DNA of 64,000 nt, taken from the NCBI RefSeq assembly GCF_904846525.1, contig NZ_CAJHAZ010000012.1:1-64000 (forward strand), read 5' to 3'. Positions 40,989 to 49,648 of the stretch are shown piece after piece (position 1 is the first letter of the stretch; each line of letters opens with the position of its first letter). The stretch comes from Psychrobacter sp. 1044. Its GTDB lineage: Bacteria > Pseudomonadota > Gammaproteobacteria > Pseudomonadales > Moraxellaceae. The notes beneath the pieces are model-generated. The model searched no databases. It had not been told where the DNA came from and was given only the letters and a program-made list of their open reading frames with translations. The position numbers and the translations under genes are program-made.

Positions 40989-41726
40989 TTATTTTACTGG
41001 CATCTGGCACGCGCCTGCACCTTGAGTCGTTACCGTCACTACTGCACCAGTTAACGAAAATAGCTGTTGCAGTTGGGTTTGCGCATTTTCTAGTGCCATA
41101 TTCATGACATCACCGCGACAAGCGCGTTCGAGTACTTCTTTTTTTGCCATACTTTGCGCTTGTTGCAAGATTTTCGGATCGACTTGCATCATGCCAAAAG
41201 CACCCGTCTGCCAATCATAAATCTCGATATCGTCTAGATAAACCGAAAATATCTCTGATGGTGGGATGGTAATATTGATTTGCGGCATCACTGAGACTGG
41301 CGTATTGGCACCCGCTTCTTGTACCTCATCGACGTTAATTTCAGGCTGCACCACTTGTACCATCTCGGGGGTAAGTGCACTTAAATCAATCCCCGCCTCC
41401 ACTCGTCCGCGCGCGATAAACAAACCCTTTTGCTCGTCTTGCCACAGCTTCATCCAACTGCCAGGACGTTGACTGGTAATGACGGTATCGACACTAAACG
41501 CCACCGTTTCCAAACGATTTAACTTTTGGATTTGTGTGACCACGCCTTCACGAGTAATGGTTTCTATCGGCTCTTCCTTGGTTATATTCTGCAAACTATA
41601 AATAGCAAAGACGATAGCTGCTAAACCGATGAGCAATATTATCCACGACATCATCGCAATGGATTTTTTCGCTTGTGAGTTAGTCGCATCATTATTAACA
41701 GGAGATCGATTATCAGGATTATTCAT
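40989..41726 (-). CDS. DUF4230 family membrane-anchored protein
   Basis: The 245-aa product has a short polar cytoplasmic tail, one membrane helix (about residues 25-46) and a periplasmic domain. DUF4230-like features are LNRLETVAFSVDTVI, GRVEAGIDLSALTPEMV, the hydrophobic INITIPPSEIFSVYLDD and a C-terminal amphipathic helix ending in ALENAQTQLQQLFSLTGA. Function is unknown. Two cysteines (RACRG and GACQM) may pair. Confidence 0.75.
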   Translation of the reverse strand: MNNPDNRSPVNNDATNSQAKKSIAMMSWIILLIGLAAIVFAIYSLQNITKEEPIETITREGVVTQIQKLNRLETVAFSVDTVITSQRPGSWMKLWQDEQKGLFIARGRVEAGIDLSALTPEMVQVVQPEINVDEVQEAGANTPVSVMPQINITIPPSEIFSVYLDDIEIYDWQTGAFGMMQVDPKILQQAQSMAKKEVLERACRGDVMNMALENAQTQLQQLFSLTGAVVTVTTQGAGACQMPVK

Positions 41727-42295
41727 ATAAACACCCTCAGAGTTTTATCATTTATTTTTATTAAACGTATAACAAATAACTGTCTAAATGATAAATGCTA
41801 CTTTTGAGCAGCAACTTCAAGTAATAACTACCAATACGCTACATAATGACTAGCGCTACCATTTACTATAAATACCCTAAAAGCTGGTAAATAATCGAGT
41901 TGTAGTGACCTTATTTGCTCGTTTAAGTCACGTTTAAGTCACGTTCTGTCTGAAAAAACAAAAAGTCATTGCGTCTTAGGCTAACTTTACCTAACATAGT
42001 CAGATTGTATAAGCAAAATGTTGGCGTACATCTATTTTTCTGGTCTTTATGCGTAAAGTATGACGCTGCCAACATCAACGTTTTAATACAAAATGAACAG
42101 TTCCAGCCTTTTTGTAAGGCGTTTTATGAACGCACTTTCTATTCATGTACTGTTTGTCGCAGTACTTTTTAGCTAGGCATGTCCTAGACTATTACCAAGT
42201 GATACAAAGGTAAGCTTGCGTCGGCCATCAAAGCACACGCTCAATATCCTACTATTTCTTATTTATTTTATCGTTGATAAGGTTACGCTTTATTT
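41727..42295. other. 569-bp region upstream of proS
   Basis: It contains two tandem 11-mers CGTTTAAGTCA (41920-41930, 41931-41941). It also has a 67-codon open frame at 41969-42172 that I do not consider a gene (no RBS) and a CTAGGCATGTCCTAG segment (about 42173-42187) reminiscent of the MITE ends at 40458-40643. The proS promoter must lie here but was not located. Confidence 0.4.
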
Positions 42296-44014
42296 ATGAA
42301 AGCCAGTCAATTTTTATTTGCCACTCTAAAAGAAACCCCAAGTGATGCCGATATCGCCTCAAGCCAATTGATGGTGCGTGCCGGTCTTATTCGAAAGATT
42401 GCTTCTGGGTTATATATTTGGTTGCCCATGGGGCTACGCATCTTGCAAAAAGTCGAACGTATTGTTCGTGAAGAGATGCAAGAAGTTGGTGCACAAGAAG
42501 TGCTCATGCCGATGACCCAGCCTGCCGAGCTTTGGCAAACGACCGGACGCTTTAACGATTACGGTCCTGAGCTATTGCGCTTCAAAGACCGTCATGATCG
42601 CGACTTTGTGCTTGGTCCGACGCATGAAGAAGTCATCACCAATCTGGCGCAAGGCGAGCTGCGTAGTTATAAACAACTACCAATCACCTTTTTCCAAATT
42701 CAGAATAAATTCCGTGATGAGATTCGTCCACGTTTCGGTGTGATGCGCGCACGCGAATTTACCATGAAAGATGCTTACTCGTTCCACGTTGACCAAGCAT
42801 CGTTGGCAAAAACTTACCATGACATGTATGACGCTTATACGCGTATCTTTACCCGTTTGGGCTTAGATTTCCGTGCAGTACAAGCGGATACTGGTTCTAT
42901 TGGTGGTTTTGCTTCACATGAATTTCATGTATTGGCAGACAGCGGCGAAGATGATATCGCCTTCTCTGATTCTTCTGATTATGCGGCCAACGTTGAGCTT
43001 GCCGAATCAGTGAGCACCGCTGAGCGCCAGCCACCGAAGATGGAGCGCGAAGACGTCCTGACGGAAAATATGACCAGCTGTAAAATGGTTGCTGAACATT
43101 TAGGCTTACCGTTAGAAACGACGGTCAAAACGTTAATCGTCCATGGTCATACCGAAAATGATGAGCCACAGCTTATCGCTATCGTATTACGCGGTGATCA
43201 TCAGCTAAATACGATCAAAGCCGAGAAAATCGAAGAGGCCAATGTGCCGCTGACAATGGCTTCTGATGAAGAACTGAAAGCTGCTGGTCTGCATAAAGGC
43301 TATATTGGTGTTAATTTGGATATGCCTGTCTTCGTTGATCGTTCGGCAGCAACTTTGTCAGACTTTGTATGCGGTGCCAATGAAGTCAACAAACACACCA
43401 CTGGTATGAACTGGGCGCGTGATGCGAGCATTACTCGTGTCGTTGATGTACGCAATGTGCAGGAAGGCGACCCTTCTCCTGATGGTAAAGGCAGCCTAAA
43501 AATCAAACGTGGTATCGAGGTCGGTCATATCTTCCAGTTGGGTGACAAGTACTCGCAAGCGTTAAATGCTACCGTATCTGGTGAAGATGGTAAACCTGTG
43601 ACCCTAATGATGGGTTGCTACGGTATTGGTGTGAGCCGTATCATTGCCGCTGCTATCGAACAGAACAACGACGAAAACGGTATCATGTGGCCGCAAACGC
43701 CAACGGTTAATGATTCAATCGCTCCTTTTGAAGTCGCTATCATACCGATGAAGTCAAAAGAAGAGACCGTCATGCAGACAGCGACAGCACTCTATGAAGA
43801 GTTAAAAGCACAAGGCATCAATGTGCTACTCGATGATCGTAACGAGCGTCCAGGAGTTAAGTTTGCTGATCTTGAATTGATTGGTATTCCACATCGTATC
43901 GTGGTTTCTGACCGCAACCTTGCTGAAGGCAAGTACGAATACGTCAATCGCCGTGAGACAGAAAAGCAAATGCTAAGCCGTGAAGAAGTCATTGCAAAAG
44001 TAAGCGGCAAATAG
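42296..44014 (+). CDS. proS: Prolyl-tRNA synthetase
   Basis: ProRS charges tRNA-Pro, including the tRNA-Pro(GGG) gene in this window. The 572-aa bacterial-type class II enzyme has motif 1 ([19 protein letters not shown]), motif 2 ([25 protein letters not shown], near residue 140) and motif 3 ([13 protein letters not shown], near residue 440). Between motifs 2 and 3 is the INS editing domain (about 225-385) that hydrolyses Ala-tRNA-Pro. The C-terminal anticodon-binding domain ends at residue ~570. Confidence 0.98.
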   Translation: MKASQFLFATLKETPSDADIASSQLMVRAGLIRKIASGLYIWLPMGLRILQKVERIVREEMQEVGAQEVLMPMTQPAELWQTTGRFNDYGPELLRFKDRHDRDFVLGPTHEEVITNLAQGELRSYKQLPITFFQIQNKFRDEIRPRFGVMRAREFTMKDAYSFHVDQASLAKTYHDMYDAYTRIFTRLGLDFRAVQADTGSIGGFASHEFHVLADSGEDDIAFSDSSDYAANVELAESVSTAERQPPKMEREDVLTENMTSCKMVAEHLGLPLETTVKTLIVHGHTENDEPQLIAIVLRGDHQLNTIKAEKIEEANVPLTMASDEELKAAGLHKGYIGVNLDMPVFVDRSAATLSDFVCGANEVNKHTTGMNWARDASITRVVDVRNVQEGDPSPDGKGSLKIKRGIEVGHIFQLGDKYSQALNATVSGEDGKPVTLMMGCYGIGVSRIIAAAIEQNNDENGIMWPQTPTVNDSIAPFEVAIIPMKSKEETVMQTATALYEELKAQGINVLLDDRNERPGVKFADLELIGIPHRIVVSDRNLAEGKYEYVNRRETEKQMLSREEVIAKVSGK

Positions 44015-44038
44015 TTTTATTCATAAAACTTATACCAT

Positions 44039-44077
44039 AAAAAGCGCCTGTCTCATAAATGAGATAGGCGCTTTTTC
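44039..44077 (+). terminator. Terminator of proS
   Basis: Stem AAAGCGCCTGTCTCAT / ATGAGATAGGCGCTTT with one wobble pair, then T residues. The stem sequence is nearly the same as the terminator at 48341-48376. It may also serve the convergent gene ending at 44102. Confidence 0.85.
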
Positions 44078-44101
44078 GCGTGTAATATAGCTAAAAAAAA
44101 A

Positions 44102-44503
44102 CTACTTAATATTATATCTTTTAGCAATGACCTTACTGCGTTTCTGTGTCTCATTAGCGGTGCAAACATTAGCGCTAATCTGGGCGTATACCACAGAATT
44201 ATTCATTGGACCGTCATATTCAAAGTCACACTTATCATTACGATCCTTTAACCATATACGCTGTTCTTTATCCAACTGCTGTTGTTGTGTCGTATTCAAA
44301 GTACGATAAACGCTCATATAGATTTTATTAAGGCGATTTTTTTCGACTATAATTGCATTATTACCACAATCATAAGCCACTTCCATATAAGCGTCTTCAC
44401 AGTTATATTGATTTTCCACAAATGCAGCCTGTGCTAACTGCAAGGTAGAAAGAGACAAAGTAGCAGTCCCTAGAGCGGTTAAAAATCCGGTTTTTAACTT
44501 CAT
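44102..44503 (-). CDS. LprI/DUF1311-family secreted protein
   Basis: The 133-aa product has a signal peptide ending near AQA (residue 26) and a DUF1311 domain typical of LprI: CEDAYMEVAYDCGNNAII, LNKIYMSVYRTL and the hallmark LDKEQRIWLKDRNDKCDFEY. Four to five cysteines suggest disulfides. LprI of mycobacteria inhibits lysozyme; that activity is not implied for every DUF1311 protein. It is monocistronic and convergent with proS. Confidence 0.8.
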   Translation of the reverse strand: MKLKTGFLTALGTATLSLSTLQLAQAAFVENQYNCEDAYMEVAYDCGNNAIIVEKNRLNKIYMSVYRTLNTTQQQQLDKEQRIWLKDRNDKCDFEYDGPMNNSVVYAQISANVCTANETQKRSKVIAKRYNIK

Positions 44504-44587
44504 AACTGCATCTCAATATTCATAAAATAAGGTTTATTGAGTATAAGAAAGAACGCTCATCTATGAAAGCTAAAAATTAATATTTAT

Positions 44588-45472
44588 TTACTGCCGAATC
44601 AAGCGGCTTGGCTGTGGCATTAAGCGGATATCACTGACGCGACAAGGGTTGATATCGATACCGCCTCGGCGTGTATACCAAGCGCGAACCATCAGCTCAC
44701 TTGGCTCATAGTATTGACTCAAATCAGCAAATATTTGCTCCACACATTGCTCATGAAAACCATTATGCTGACGAAAACTTAAGATATAACGCAGCATTCC
44801 AGCCTCATCGACTGTTTTATTACTGGTAATCGAAACTGCTAACGTCCCCCAATCTGGTTGATTGGTCACCGGACAGTTACTACGCAGCAAATTAGAATAA
44901 AAAGTATAAGGCTCAGTGCCAGTATTCTCTAAAATAGAGCTACTGTTTAAATCTTTATCACTACTTAGCAATGACGCATCAGGATGATCACACAATGCGA
45001 CTTTTTCGCTAGTATTAGCAAGCGCGTCATCAATACAAACACCCTCAGGTTGAGCCACCAATAACCCTGTTGTCTTATTATGCAGGTCGTCATTTAAGCC
45101 AAACAACTCAACTTGCACGTCTGCTTGTACACAGGCTGATAAATCTTTAGCAATCAGCGCTTGCACATCATCCCAACTAGCGAATTCAGTAAAGTTGATA
45201 CTGTTTAGATAGAGCTTAAGTGACTTTGACTCAACGATAAATGGCGAGCTGGCCGGAATACCAAAACGCGCGATAGCCACTTGCGAGATACCCTGTTGAT
45301 TTAACCAAGACATCTCAAATGCCTGCCACCAATCGATGCCAACCATTAACTTATCGTCTTGCCAGCCAATGACATCGCGACCCATACTGCGAGCGATAGG
45401 ATACAAGGTCTCTGGACTATACTCGGTTGGATAGTCAGTGGTTTGCTCACCTAAAATACCGTGGATACTCAT
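44588..45472 (-). CDS. queF: NADPH-dependent 7-cyano-7-deazaguanine reductase
   Basis: QueF reduces preQ0 to preQ1 in queuosine synthesis for tRNA. The 294-aa long, two-domain form has the ESKSLKLYLNSIN motif (residues 81-93), the catalytic Cys200 in RSNCPVTNQPDW with Asp207, and FRQHNGFHEQCVEQIF near residue 238. A low-complexity Ser/Asp insert (about residues 165-185) makes it slightly longer than E. coli QueF. Confidence 0.97.
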   Translation of the reverse strand: MSIHGILGEQTTDYPTEYSPETLYPIARSMGRDVIGWQDDKLMVGIDWWQAFEMSWLNQQGISQVAIARFGIPASSPFIVESKSLKLYLNSINFTEFASWDDVQALIAKDLSACVQADVQVELFGLNDDLHNKTTGLLVAQPEGVCIDDALANTSEKVALCDHPDASLLSSDKDLNSSSILENTGTEPYTFYSNLLRSNCPVTNQPDWGTLAVSITSNKTVDEAGMLRYILSFRQHNGFHEQCVEQIFADLSQYYEPSELMVRAWYTRRGGIDINPCRVSDIRLMPQPSRLIRQ

Positions 45473-45535
45473 AAGTTACTTACCTTTTATGCTTAAATAT
45501 AATGAAATAAAAACCAGTCATTTTACAGCAATGGG

Positions 45536-46360
45536 CTATTTTATGGGAATCATTTGCCAGTCTGATGCGGGCTCTGTCTTCACATAATTAAATCGTACTC
45601 GATAAGTAATAGTGTCATGCTCACTCATATTAAAATAAAAATCTACCAATAAGCTATCATTGGTAACCCATTCAAGCTTTGCACTATAAGGCATTGGACT
45701 ATACTTCCGACTGTCATAAAACTTGAAATGTTGCCGAAAATTTCCATAATCCATATTGTTTTTATCATACTGATAGCTACCGTACTTGTCCTTTTTCCAA
45801 ATGATAACCTCTTCTTCTTCTGGAAACTCAACTTTAACCGTGGCTGCATAAGTCATGTCTGGTGAAAATGTCAAATGCGATCCTTCAAACTCTTGTATAA
45901 CACCCGTGTTTAGATCAACCAATACTGTGTTATTAGTTTCATAGGCTTGTCCAGATAGATAAAGCCAGTTTTTATTTTTATCATAGCTATTTATAAGATA
46001 AACATACCTAAGGCTGTCCCCGTTTTCGTCTTGTACAGACTTATCGGTCAATATGACAGGAGATTCATGACTGGGTATCGTAATAGTGGTCTGGTTTAGC
46101 TGACGAGAAATATATTTTGATAATTGTAGTTTTTCGATGAGGTTTTGATTATAAATCATCAAGCTTTTATCTAAGCAATCTTGATAAATCCGCTCATCCT
46201 CACTATTACAATCCTTACCCCAGTTAGGATAAATAGGCGCTTCTATAGTCTCCCAAACATAATCATCCATATTAGCAAACGATGCCGCAATAGCAGCATT
46301 GGAAAAGCCACTTAATACCGCTATTATCAAAAGCTTATGCCTTATTGAAATTTTTTGCAT
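45536..46360 (-). CDS. Hypothetical secreted protein
   Basis: The 274-aa product has a signal peptide (about residues 1-25, ending NAAIAAS). The mature protein has a central region of beta strands resembling propeller blades (YVYLINSYDKNKNWLYLSGQ, LTFSPDMTYAATVKVEF). There are two cysteines near residues 50 and 61 (KDCNSED, QDCLDKS). I do not recognise the family. It shares a strand with queF, 63 bp downstream, but lies behind the terminator of the ABC genes. Confidence 0.65.
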   Translation of the reverse strand: MQKISIRHKLLIIAVLSGFSNAAIAASFANMDDYVWETIEAPIYPNWGKDCNSEDERIYQDCLDKSLMIYNQNLIEKLQLSKYISRQLNQTTITIPSHESPVILTDKSVQDENGDSLRYVYLINSYDKNKNWLYLSGQAYETNNTVLVDLNTGVIQEFEGSHLTFSPDMTYAATVKVEFPEEEEVIIWKKDKYGSYQYDKNNMDYGNFRQHFKFYDSRKYSPMPYSAKLEWVTNDSLLVDFYFNMSEHDTITYRVRFNYVKTEPASDWQMIPIK

Positions 46361-46362
46361 AA

Positions 46363-46388
46363 AAAAAGCCCAACAATGTTGGACTCTT
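46363..46388 (-). terminator. Terminator of the ABC-2 exporter genes
   Basis: On the minus strand, stem AGTCCAAC / GTTGGGCT with loop ATT and a run of seven T residues. It lies 36 bp after the permease stop and just upstream of the start at 46360. Confidence 0.8.
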
Positions 46389-46423
46389 ATAATAAGGTGA
46401 CAAGCTATATTTTACAAACTAAT

Positions 46424-47230
46424 CTACAAGCGCACACGTGAGCCATTACTGAGTAAACGATAGGCGATGGTATAGAATACCGCACAGAAGACAAAAATAG
46501 CAGCCATCGAATACCAGACATTCACATCAGAATAACCGAGAATACCGTAACGGAACGAGTTCACCATATAAACGATAGGATTCAATAGCGAAATATTTTG
46601 CCAAAATGGTGACAAGTTTTCCATCGAGTAGAACACACCGCCAAGATAGGTCAATGGCGTAAGCACAAAACTTGGAATGATAGAGATATCATCAAATGAG
46701 CGAGCAAACACGGCGTTTATAAAGCCACCAAGTGAAAATAAGATAGACGTACCCAGTACCGTAAATACCGTCACAAATAAATGCTCAATGCCAAGATCAG
46801 TAAAGAATAGTGCGACTATTGAGACGATGATACCAATGGCCAGTCCACGAAAGATACCACCACTGATATAACCCATCAAAATCGCATGTTTGGATACAGG
46901 AGAGACCAACAGCTCCTCGATACTGGAGGTGAATTTGGCACTAAAGAAGCTCGAAACCACATTGGAGTAACTGTTGGTAATAATCGACATCATAATGAGA
47001 CCAGGCACGATAAACTGCATGTATGGCACGCCGCCCATTTCACCCACACGCGATCCAATCATCTTACCGAAGATGACAAAATAGAGACTCATCGTAATAA
47101 CTGGTGGCAGCAAGGTCTGTGGCCAAATACGCAGAATTCGGCGAACCTCCTTTAACAAAATGGTGCGAAAAGCAATCCACTTTTTATTCCATGACATGGT
47201 TTTATTAGGATCTATCATTTCTTGACTCAC
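46424..47230 (-). CDS. ABC-2 type transporter permease
   Basis: The 268-aa product has about six membrane helices and matches the ABC-2 permease family (YadH-like): LLPPVITMSLYFVIFGKMIG near the N-terminus, PYMQFIVPGLIMMSIITNSY and LLNPIVYMVNSFRYGILG near the C-terminus. The start is GTG at 47230, overlapping the ATPase stop (GTGA), with GGAGG seven bases upstream. Substrate is unknown. Confidence 0.92.
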   Translation of the reverse strand: MSQEMIDPNKTMSWNKKWIAFRTILLKEVRRILRIWPQTLLPPVITMSLYFVIFGKMIGSRVGEMGGVPYMQFIVPGLIMMSIITNSYSNVVSSFFSAKFTSSIEELLVSPVSKHAILMGYISGGIFRGLAIGIIVSIVALFFTDLGIEHLFVTVFTVLGTSILFSLGGFINAVFARSFDDISIIPSFVLTPLTYLGGVFYSMENLSPFWQNISLLNPIVYMVNSFRYGILGYSDVNVWYSMAAIFVFCAVFYTIAYRLLSNGSRVRL

Positions 47231-48189
47231 AATCCTGCCTCCTTCATGCTGTCTGCACTTTGGATATTTTTGTCTACTAAGCGCATAAATAGCTCTTCTA
47301 GTCGATTGGCTTTATTACGCATACTGGCTACCGTGATACCTTGCTCAGATAACTGGTCAAAAACACCATTCAACGATTCGCCTTCAGTCAGTGTGACTTC
47401 AAGCGTCTGATCATCAGGCTGCGATGTGTCTGTCACTCCTGCCAAAACCAATTGACGTGTAAGCGGTGTCTCCAAATCAAACACAAAGGTCTCAACCGAT
47501 AGCTGCGCTAGCAAGTCCTTCATCTCAGTATTAATACGAATCTCACCATGATCCAAAATCGCAATGCGTTTGCACAGCTGCTCCGCTTCTTCAAGATAAT
47601 GAGTCGTCAGAATAATCGTGGTGTTTTCTTCGATATTAATCTGCTGCATAAACTCCCACATAGAGCGGCGTAACTCGATATCTACCCCAGCGGTTGGCTC
47701 ATCCAAAATCAATAATTTTGGCTTATGAATCAGCGCCCTTGCAATCATCAACCGGCGCTTCATACCACCTGATAGCTCACGTGACTTGCTATTGCGCTTG
47801 TCCCATAGACCTAGCGCCATTAATAATCGTTTTGCCCGTGGGCGTGCTTCTTTGGCAGGAATGCCAAAGTAACCGGCCTGTGTAATCAAAATATCTTCGA
47901 CTTTTTCGAACATATTAAAATTAAACTCTTGTGGGACGATACCAAGATACTGTTTAGCGACAGACGGATTCTCTAGTAAGTCGGTGCCAAAGATCTTTAC
48001 GCTGCCAGTGGTTGGTTTAAAAAGCGAGCTAATAATACCAATCATGGTTGATTTACCAGCACCATTTGGCCCCAGCAACGCAAAAAAACCTCCTTGCGGG
48101 ACGGTTAAACTGACATCTTTGAGTGCCGAAAACCCATTGCTATAGGTTTTGGATAAATTCTGGATAGCAAGTGCTGGTACCTCAGACAT
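47227..48189 (-). CDS. ABC transporter ATP-binding protein
   Basis: The 320-aa product has Walker A GPNGAGKS (residues ~39-46), the Q-loop in VPQEFNF, the signature LSGGMKRR, Walker B LLILDEPTAG and the H-loop in LTTHYLEEAEQLC. A C-terminal extension of about 90 residues follows the ATPase core, as in YadG/CcmA-like exporters. It is coupled to the permease by a 4-nt overlap. Confidence 0.94.
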   Translation of the reverse strand: MSEVPALAIQNLSKTYSNGFSALKDVSLTVPQGGFFALLGPNGAGKSTMIGIISSLFKPTTGSVKIFGTDLLENPSVAKQYLGIVPQEFNFNMFEKVEDILITQAGYFGIPAKEARPRAKRLLMALGLWDKRNSKSRELSGGMKRRLMIARALIHKPKLLILDEPTAGVDIELRRSMWEFMQQINIEENTTIILTTHYLEEAEQLCKRIAILDHGEIRINTEMKDLLAQLSVETFVFDLETPLTRQLVLAGVTDTSQPDDQTLEVTLTEGESLNGVFDQLSEQGITVASMRNKANRLEELFMRLVDKNIQSADSMKEAGL

Positions 48190-48340
48190 GAAAACCTCTT
48201 TATTGGTTATAAATTTATGTAAAAATGTTTTTAGAATATAAACAGACAGAAGAGACTGTGTAGTGTCATAAAGTGAGGCTAGTGTTGGTAAATTTCAACT
48301 GTAATGCCTTAGAAGTACCGTATTGATAATACTCATCATT

Positions 48341-48376
48341 AAAAAAGCGCCTATCTCATTTAATGAAATAGGCGCT
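48341..48376 (-). terminator. Terminator of the cytochrome c gene
   Basis: On the minus strand, stem AGCGCCTATTTCATT / AATGAGATAGGCGCT with an A-rich loop, then six T residues. The stem closely matches the proS terminator at 44039-44077. Confidence 0.8.
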
Positions 48377-48421
48377 CCACTGATATATAGGGTAAAAGGC
48401 TTAGCCAGATATTCAATACTA

Positions 48422-49054
48422 TTAGCTTGCTTCACCAACCATATAATCGACAGCGTTTTGAACTTCTTCATCAGGGATATCAGCGCCACCTTTAGCAGGC
48501 ATGGCGTTAAAACCATTGATAGCATGAGTATATAATGTTTCTTTACCTTTGGAGATACGTGGTCCCCATGCACCAGCGTCACCTAAGATTGGTGAGCCAA
48601 GTAGACCTGCCGCATGACAAGTCTGACATACAGCATTGTATACTGCTTTGCCATCACGAGGACCATCACCAGCTGATGGGCCAGCGGCACGTGCCGTCAC
48701 ATCACAAACTTCATCGTCTTCAAAGCACACTTTAGCAACTGGCTGAATGCGAGCAATTAAGTTAGGATACAAAGCAATCAGCTTTTGCACTTGCGGCGTA
48801 TCTTGCGGAATAGGCTCTTCATCAACCGCAGGTGCGGCAGCGGCAGTTTCTGCGGCAGGTGCATCGCCATCAGTCGTATCTGCAGCAGCTTGGGTATCAT
48901 CACCCAACTGCTCAGGCGCATTTGCTACCACTTCCTGCGCCGCTGCTACATCAGAAACAGTTACAGGAGTGTCTACAACACTTTCAGCTTGGCTCACCGC
49001 GATACTAGCGATTCCTAGAATGGCAGCTGCCGATAACATAACTACTTTTCTCAT
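48422..49054 (-). CDS. Cytochrome c (c5-type), monohaem
   Basis: The 210-aa product has a signal peptide (about residues 1-23) and a long Ala/Asp/Glu/Pro-rich linker (about 30-85) that probably spans the periplasm or tethers the domain. The C-terminal cytochrome c domain has haem motif Cys143-Gln-Thr-Cys146-His147 and axial Met185 in GFNAMPAKGG. A second Cys pair (Cys110, Cys117) precedes it. Likely an electron carrier to a terminal oxidase. It stands alone, with its own terminator. Confidence 0.9.
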   Translation of the reverse strand: MRKVVMLSAAAILGIASIAVSQAESVVDTPVTVSDVAAAQEVVANAPEQLGDDTQAAADTTDGDAPAAETAAAAPAVDEEPIPQDTPQVQKLIALYPNLIARIQPVAKVCFEDDEVCDVTARAAGPSAGDGPRDGKAVYNAVCQTCHAAGLLGSPILGDAGAWGPRISKGKETLYTHAINGFNAMPAKGGADIPDEEVQNAVDYMVGEAS

Positions 49055-49412
49055 TCGTCACGTTCTCTTATTACATATACAAAGGCTCATACGGCTCAGA
49101 CATTCTGCTTGTCCTCCTTTGACAACCAAATAGTTATCAATAGCAAACAGCCATCCCGCGTACTAGCACACTTGTAATCGGTGATTATAAATATGAATTC
49201 TCCCTGTCATTATAAGGGAAAAGGCAGGTAGATTGCCATGCCTGTTTAATGACTATCCTGTTTTTTCTTAAAAAACATCAATCACTGTCTTCATTCATTG
49301 GCTTTATGGATTTTATTTGTTAGACTAAGCGGTCTTTATTTTTCGACATCTTTACTGCTCATAACGCTCGTTTAGGCATGATGTTGATAATACCGTACGC
49401 CATTGTTATTAT
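49055..49412. other. 358-bp region between cytochrome c and tRNA-Arg
   Basis: No ORF or repeat that I can support. It should contain the promoters of the cytochrome gene (minus) and tRNA-Arg (plus). Confidence 0.4.
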
Positions 49413-49489
49413 GCGCTCGTAGCTCAGTTGGATAGAGTATCGGTCTCCGAAGCCGAGGGTCGTGGGTTCGATTCCCGCCGAGCGCACCA
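49413..49489 (+). tRNA. tRNA-Arg (anticodon CCG)
   Basis: A 77-nt cloverleaf with the CCA end encoded. The acceptor stem GCGCTCG pairs with CGAGCGC. The anticodon stem TCGGT/GCCGA encloses loop CTCCGAA, with CCG at 49447-49449. Its 3' half is the likely integration site of the element that follows. Confidence 0.97.
49455..49489 (+). other. Candidate left attachment site (attL) in the tRNA-Arg 3' end
   Basis: P4-type integrases usually recombine at the 3' end of a tRNA gene and restore it. The integrase gene starts 160 bp downstream. No second copy of the tRNA 3' end was found to the right edge, so the core and its length are not defined. Confidence 0.4.
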
Positions 49490-49648
49490 ACCCTCATATT
49501 TTGCCATTCCCTAGCATTACCCCAAACCTCTACAGCCCTTTAATACCATCATTCTATATCTTTAACTATTACTTGTCATTACCTATTAGCACCTATAGAA
49601 TGTTGTTAAATCTGTTGTTAAAACTTATTTAACATCTTTGGGGCTGGC

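Noticed and set aside
41969..42172. 67-codon plus-strand ORF upstream of proS
   Set aside because: No ribosome-binding site and no family resemblance; the composition looks random. Possibly debris of an old insertion.
48295..48582. 95-codon minus-strand ORF over the cytochrome c 3' end
   Set aside because: It runs in another frame through the haem-domain coding sequence and terminator, which explain the DNA fully.
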